A stretch of DNA of 64,000 nt, taken from Micromonospora saelicesensis (GTDB lineage Bacteria > Actinomycetota > Actinomycetes > Mycobacteriales > Micromonosporaceae). Numbering within the stretch: position 1 is the first letter of the stretch; every line of letters begins with the position of its first letter. Shown here piece after piece: positions 60,995 to 64,000 of the stretch. The stretch covers positions 548,016 through 612,015 of the forward strand of contig NZ_FMCR01000005.1 of NCBI RefSeq assembly GCF_900091575.1. Reading direction: 5' to 3'. Made by a program: the position numbers and the translations under genes. The notes beneath the pieces are model-generated. The model was not told the DNA's origin, searched no databases, and saw only the letters and a list, made by a program, of their open reading frames with translations.

Positions 60995-61160
60995 TCATCC
61001 GAGCAGCCGGCTGAGCCCACTGATCCGCAGGAGTCGCAGGACCCTGTCGTTCGCGCCCAGCACAGCCAGCCGACCCGATGCGCGCTCCTCCGAGCACGTT
61101 GGCTCCGGCCGCGCTGCGGTTGCAGGCGTTGACCGATCCGACAACGGCGCGATAGCCGTC
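60995..61160 (-). pseudogene. Degenerate STAS anti-sigma-factor antagonist gene
   Basis: The C-terminal frame (ending at 60995-60997) reads RASGRLAVLGANDRVLRLL then RISGLSRLLG, the last helix of RsbV-like STAS proteins. Just upstream a different frame reads AVVGSVNACNRSAAGANV, matching the helix that follows the phosphorylated Ser. The frames are joined by a shift near 61083, and the N-terminal strand and phospho-Ser region are missing. It looks like a broken anti-sigma antagonist between the GAF-ANTAR and SpoIIE genes, where an intact one would complete the partner-switching set. Confidence 0.5.
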
Positions 61161-61162
61161 GG

Positions 61163-62419
61163 TTATCGCAGTACATCCGAATCAGCTGCCCCAGCGGCTT
61201 GATCCGATGGTGGTTGGCGGCGGATGACCAGCAGAGCGATGTCGTCCGTAGGGTGCTCTTCCGCGGTGGTGACCATGATGTGGTCGCACAACGCCTCGGC
61301 TGGCCCGGACCGCACGGCGCCGGCGAGGCGCCCGATGCCGGTATCGATCAGCTCATTGCGACGTTCGACCAGTCCGTCGGTGTAGAAGACGAGCGCCGCG
61401 CCCGGCGGTAGGTCCAGGACGGTGGTGCGGCGACTGGTTGATGGTCGGCCCACGCCGAGGGGCCGGTCCACCGTCAGGTTGACAGGCTGGGTGGGATGGC
61501 CGGGGACAGCCAGCAGCGGTGGCAGATGGCCTGCGGAGGAGAGGTGCACCGTCGTGCGGTCGGGTGCAATCAGGGCGTAGACGGCGGTGGTGAGAGTGCC
61601 CGCCTCGAAGTGGTGGATCTTGCGGTCGAGGGAGGTCAGCGCCACGGCGGGATCGTCGGAATCGAGCGCGTAGGCGCGTAGCGCGCTGCGGATGCGTCCC
61701 ATGACGACGGCGGAGGGCAGCCCGTGGCCGGAGACATCACCGATGACGGCGCCCAACCAGCCCGAGGGCAACGTGAACACGTCATACCAGTCGCCGCCGA
61801 TGCCCAGGTCGTGGCCGGGCACGTACCGGGCGGCCAGGTCCAGGCCGGGGATGTCGGGTAGTCGGCCGGGCAGCAGGCTGTGTTGCAGGGCAAGCGCCGC
61901 CTGCCGGTCGAGGACCTGCGCTCGAGCCTGACCTGCGAGGCTGGCGCGATCGGCAACGAGCTGCAACAGCTTCACGTCTTCCGGGCCGAACCGCCGCAGG
62001 GCCAGGGAGCCGACGTGTAGTACGCCGACGAGGCTGCCGTTGGCGAGCATGGGCACACCCAGCAGGGCACGTACGCCCGTGGCGAGCAGGATGGGATTGA
62101 CCACATCGTCGGGCGTGACGTCATGGATCGTGACCGGCGCGCGTGTCGCCGCCACTCGTCCGGCGAAGCCGCGTCCGACCCGGACGCGGAAACCTCGACG
62201 TACTTCCTCCTCCAGGCCCTTGGCCGCTGTCGCGACGAGCTCGCCGGTGTGGTCGTCCAGCAGGAGGATGGTGGCGGTGTCGACCTTGAGCAGGTCCCGG
62301 ACCCGCTCAAGTAGCTCGTCGAGCAACTCGGCGACGTTCAGCCCCGAGAGGGCAGCATCGGTGATCGCCTCGATACGTCGCAGCCGCTCCTCGTTCGTCA
62401 CCACCTCCGCATCAGCCAC
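61163..62419 (-). CDS. GAF-SpoIIE PP2C-type phosphatase (RsbU-like)
   Basis: The 418-aa protein has an N-terminal GAF domain (LLKVDTATILLLDDHTGELVATAAKGLEEEVRRGFRVRVGRGFAGRVAATRAPVTIHDV) and a SpoIIE-type PP2C phosphatase: GGDWYDVFTLPSGWLGAVIGDVSGHGLPSAVVMGRIRSALR, VFYTDGLVERRNELIDTGI, TDDIALLVIRR with the metal Asp residues. It would dephosphorylate a STAS antagonist and so free the stress sigma factor. The natural substrate next door is broken, so a distant antagonist is expected. Confidence 0.96.
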   Translation of the reverse strand: MADAEVVTNEERLRRIEAITDAALSGLNVAELLDELLERVRDLLKVDTATILLLDDHTGELVATAAKGLEEEVRRGFRVRVGRGFAGRVAATRAPVTIHDVTPDDVVNPILLATGVRALLGVPMLANGSLVGVLHVGSLALRRFGPEDVKLLQLVADRASLAGQARAQVLDRQAALALQHSLLPGRLPDIPGLDLAARYVPGHDLGIGGDWYDVFTLPSGWLGAVIGDVSGHGLPSAVVMGRIRSALRAYALDSDDPAVALTSLDRKIHHFEAGTLTTAVYALIAPDRTTVHLSSAGHLPPLLAVPGHPTQPVNLTVDRPLGVGRPSTSRRTTVLDLPPGAALVFYTDGLVERRNELIDTGIGRLAGAVRSGPAEALCDHIMVTTAEEHPTDDIALLVIRRQPPSDQAAGAADSDVLR

Positions 62420-62475
62420 TCAAGCAGCCTAGACGCCGGCACGCCGCCGACGGCACGTCAGGAGCGAGATCAACA

Positions 62476-62500
62476 GTGTCGTGCCTCCGACGTGGGGTAC
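62476..62500 (+). promoter_or_regulatory. SigB/SigF-type promoter before the anti-sigma gene
   Basis: GTGT (62476-62479) and GGGTAC (62495-62500) are separated by 15 bases, resembling the GTTT-N15-GGGTAT stress-sigma promoter. It is 114 bases upstream of the RsbW-like start. If used, the stress sigma would drive its own negative regulator. Confidence 0.4.
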
Positions 62501-62613
62501 CTTCCCAAGTCACATTGATGCAATGGTCGACTGGTGAACCCGTTCCGGGACGCTGTCCACCCCAATGCCACCGGCAAGGTCACCGGCTTCACGTCCGACA
62601 GGGAGGGGAATCG

Positions 62614-63051
62614 ATGGTGAACCCGCCGCTCGACCACCATGCCCCCACCGCCAGGAAACCCCTGCTCTCGACGTCATTCACCCTCGCCGACCTCAACCGC
62701 GTCCGACACGAGGTTGAGGCCGTCAGTCGCCGGTGCGGCCTCGACCACGACGACATCGAGAACTGGGTCATCGCGGTCAACGAACTGATGATCAACGTGG
62801 TTCGGCACGGGGGCGGCAGCGGTGACCTACGCCTGCTCCTGGACCGCCGGCTCACCTGTGAGGTCAGCGACCAGGGGCGGGGGTTCAACACCGCTCGCTA
62901 CGTTCCGCCCGCCGAGCGACCGCCCCTGTCCGATACGGGAGGAATGGGCCTGTGGGTGGTCGGGCAGATGGCCGACTACCTCCTCGTCGACAGCGGACCC
63001 GCAGGCACCACCATCCGCATCGCGGCGCGCGCCAGCGGCACTCTCGGCTAG
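62614..63051 (+). CDS. RsbW-like anti-sigma kinase (HATPase_c_2)
   Basis: The ATG at 62614 follows AGGGAGGGGAATCG. The 145-aa protein is a GHKL-type histidine-kinase-like ATPase: N box NELMINVVRHGG, G1 DQGRGFN, G2 GGMGLWVVGQMADY, and TTIRIAAR. It would bind the stress sigma factor and phosphorylate a STAS antagonist. Upstream in-frame starts are not used because the ribosome site and fold both begin here. Confidence 0.93.
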   Translation: MVNPPLDHHAPTARKPLLSTSFTLADLNRVRHEVEAVSRRCGLDHDDIENWVIAVNELMINVVRHGGGSGDLRLLLDRRLTCEVSDQGRGFNTARYVPPAERPPLSDTGGMGLWVVGQMADYLLVDSGPAGTTIRIAARASGTLG

Positions 63052-63133
63052 CCGTCAGCCGCGCGGCTGAAGGAACTGCTCGTAACTGTCTCGCCGGCGC
63101 TGGCGCGGCACGGCGACCTGCCGTACGTCGAGT

Positions 63134-64000
<867 letters not shown>

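Overview
The window looks like a chromosome segment of a filamentous actinomycete, most likely Micromonospora or a close Micromonosporaceae relative. It has very high GC, GTG and TTG starts, ATGA/GTGA/TGATG gene overlaps, several ECF/SigE/SigB-type sigma factors, ANTAR, SpoIIE and RsbW-like regulators, and secreted modular carbohydrate enzymes. The genus is inferred from overall character, not from a marker gene.

Layout. 0-10 kb: a barstar-family gene, a secreted three-repeat protein, an LtrA membrane protein, and an ABC exporter with a GPP34-type lipid-binding protein divergent from a histidine kinase/response regulator pair, with an inverted repeat in the shared promoter region. 9.8-21.2 kb: a second barstar gene and GNAT, a large membrane protein with a lipase-like serine motif, a CrtC-like protein, an epimerase, a cupin and a MocR regulator, a SigJ-type sigma factor, and a degraded patch (sigma fragment, LPMO N-terminal fragment) between inverted paralogous membrane-protein genes. 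21.2-32.1 kb: a biomass-degrading region. It holds a probable xylanase-arabinofuranosidase (GH10-CBM13-GH62) / polyester-hydrolase-like (PETase/cutinase fold plus CBM13) operon, a GNAT, a SigE sigma factor with a membrane partner, a lipoprotein, a class A beta-lactamase-like serine hydrolase, a GNAT and VOC pair, and a lytic polysaccharide monooxygenase with a CebR-type operator.

33.9-43.0 kb: a class III lanthipeptide locus closely matching the Streptomyces ram/SapB system. It has the synthetase RamC, a 39-residue precursor whose core is nearly SapB, a strong hairpin, two ABC half-transporters, two LuxR-type regulators and a Pro-rich exported protein. 43.2-52.7 kb: a uronate-oligosaccharide utilisation operon under a DeoR/LacI hybrid regulator (DUF2264 protein, sugar ABC importer, YesL-like membrane protein, GH88 unsaturated uronyl hydrolase, IolB/KduI-like isomerase). 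52.9-58.5 kb: a YtrA-type GntR/ABC operon, then a VWA/solute-binding protein and a Ser/Thr kinase. 59.2-63.1 kb: a general-stress partner-switching module (SigB/F-like sigma, GAF-ANTAR, SpoIIE phosphatase, RsbW-like kinase) with a broken STAS antagonist gene. The window ends inside glnA.

No tRNA, rRNA, CRISPR array or insertion sequence was recognised. Function calls rest on motifs and family resemblance read by eye; no database search was run.
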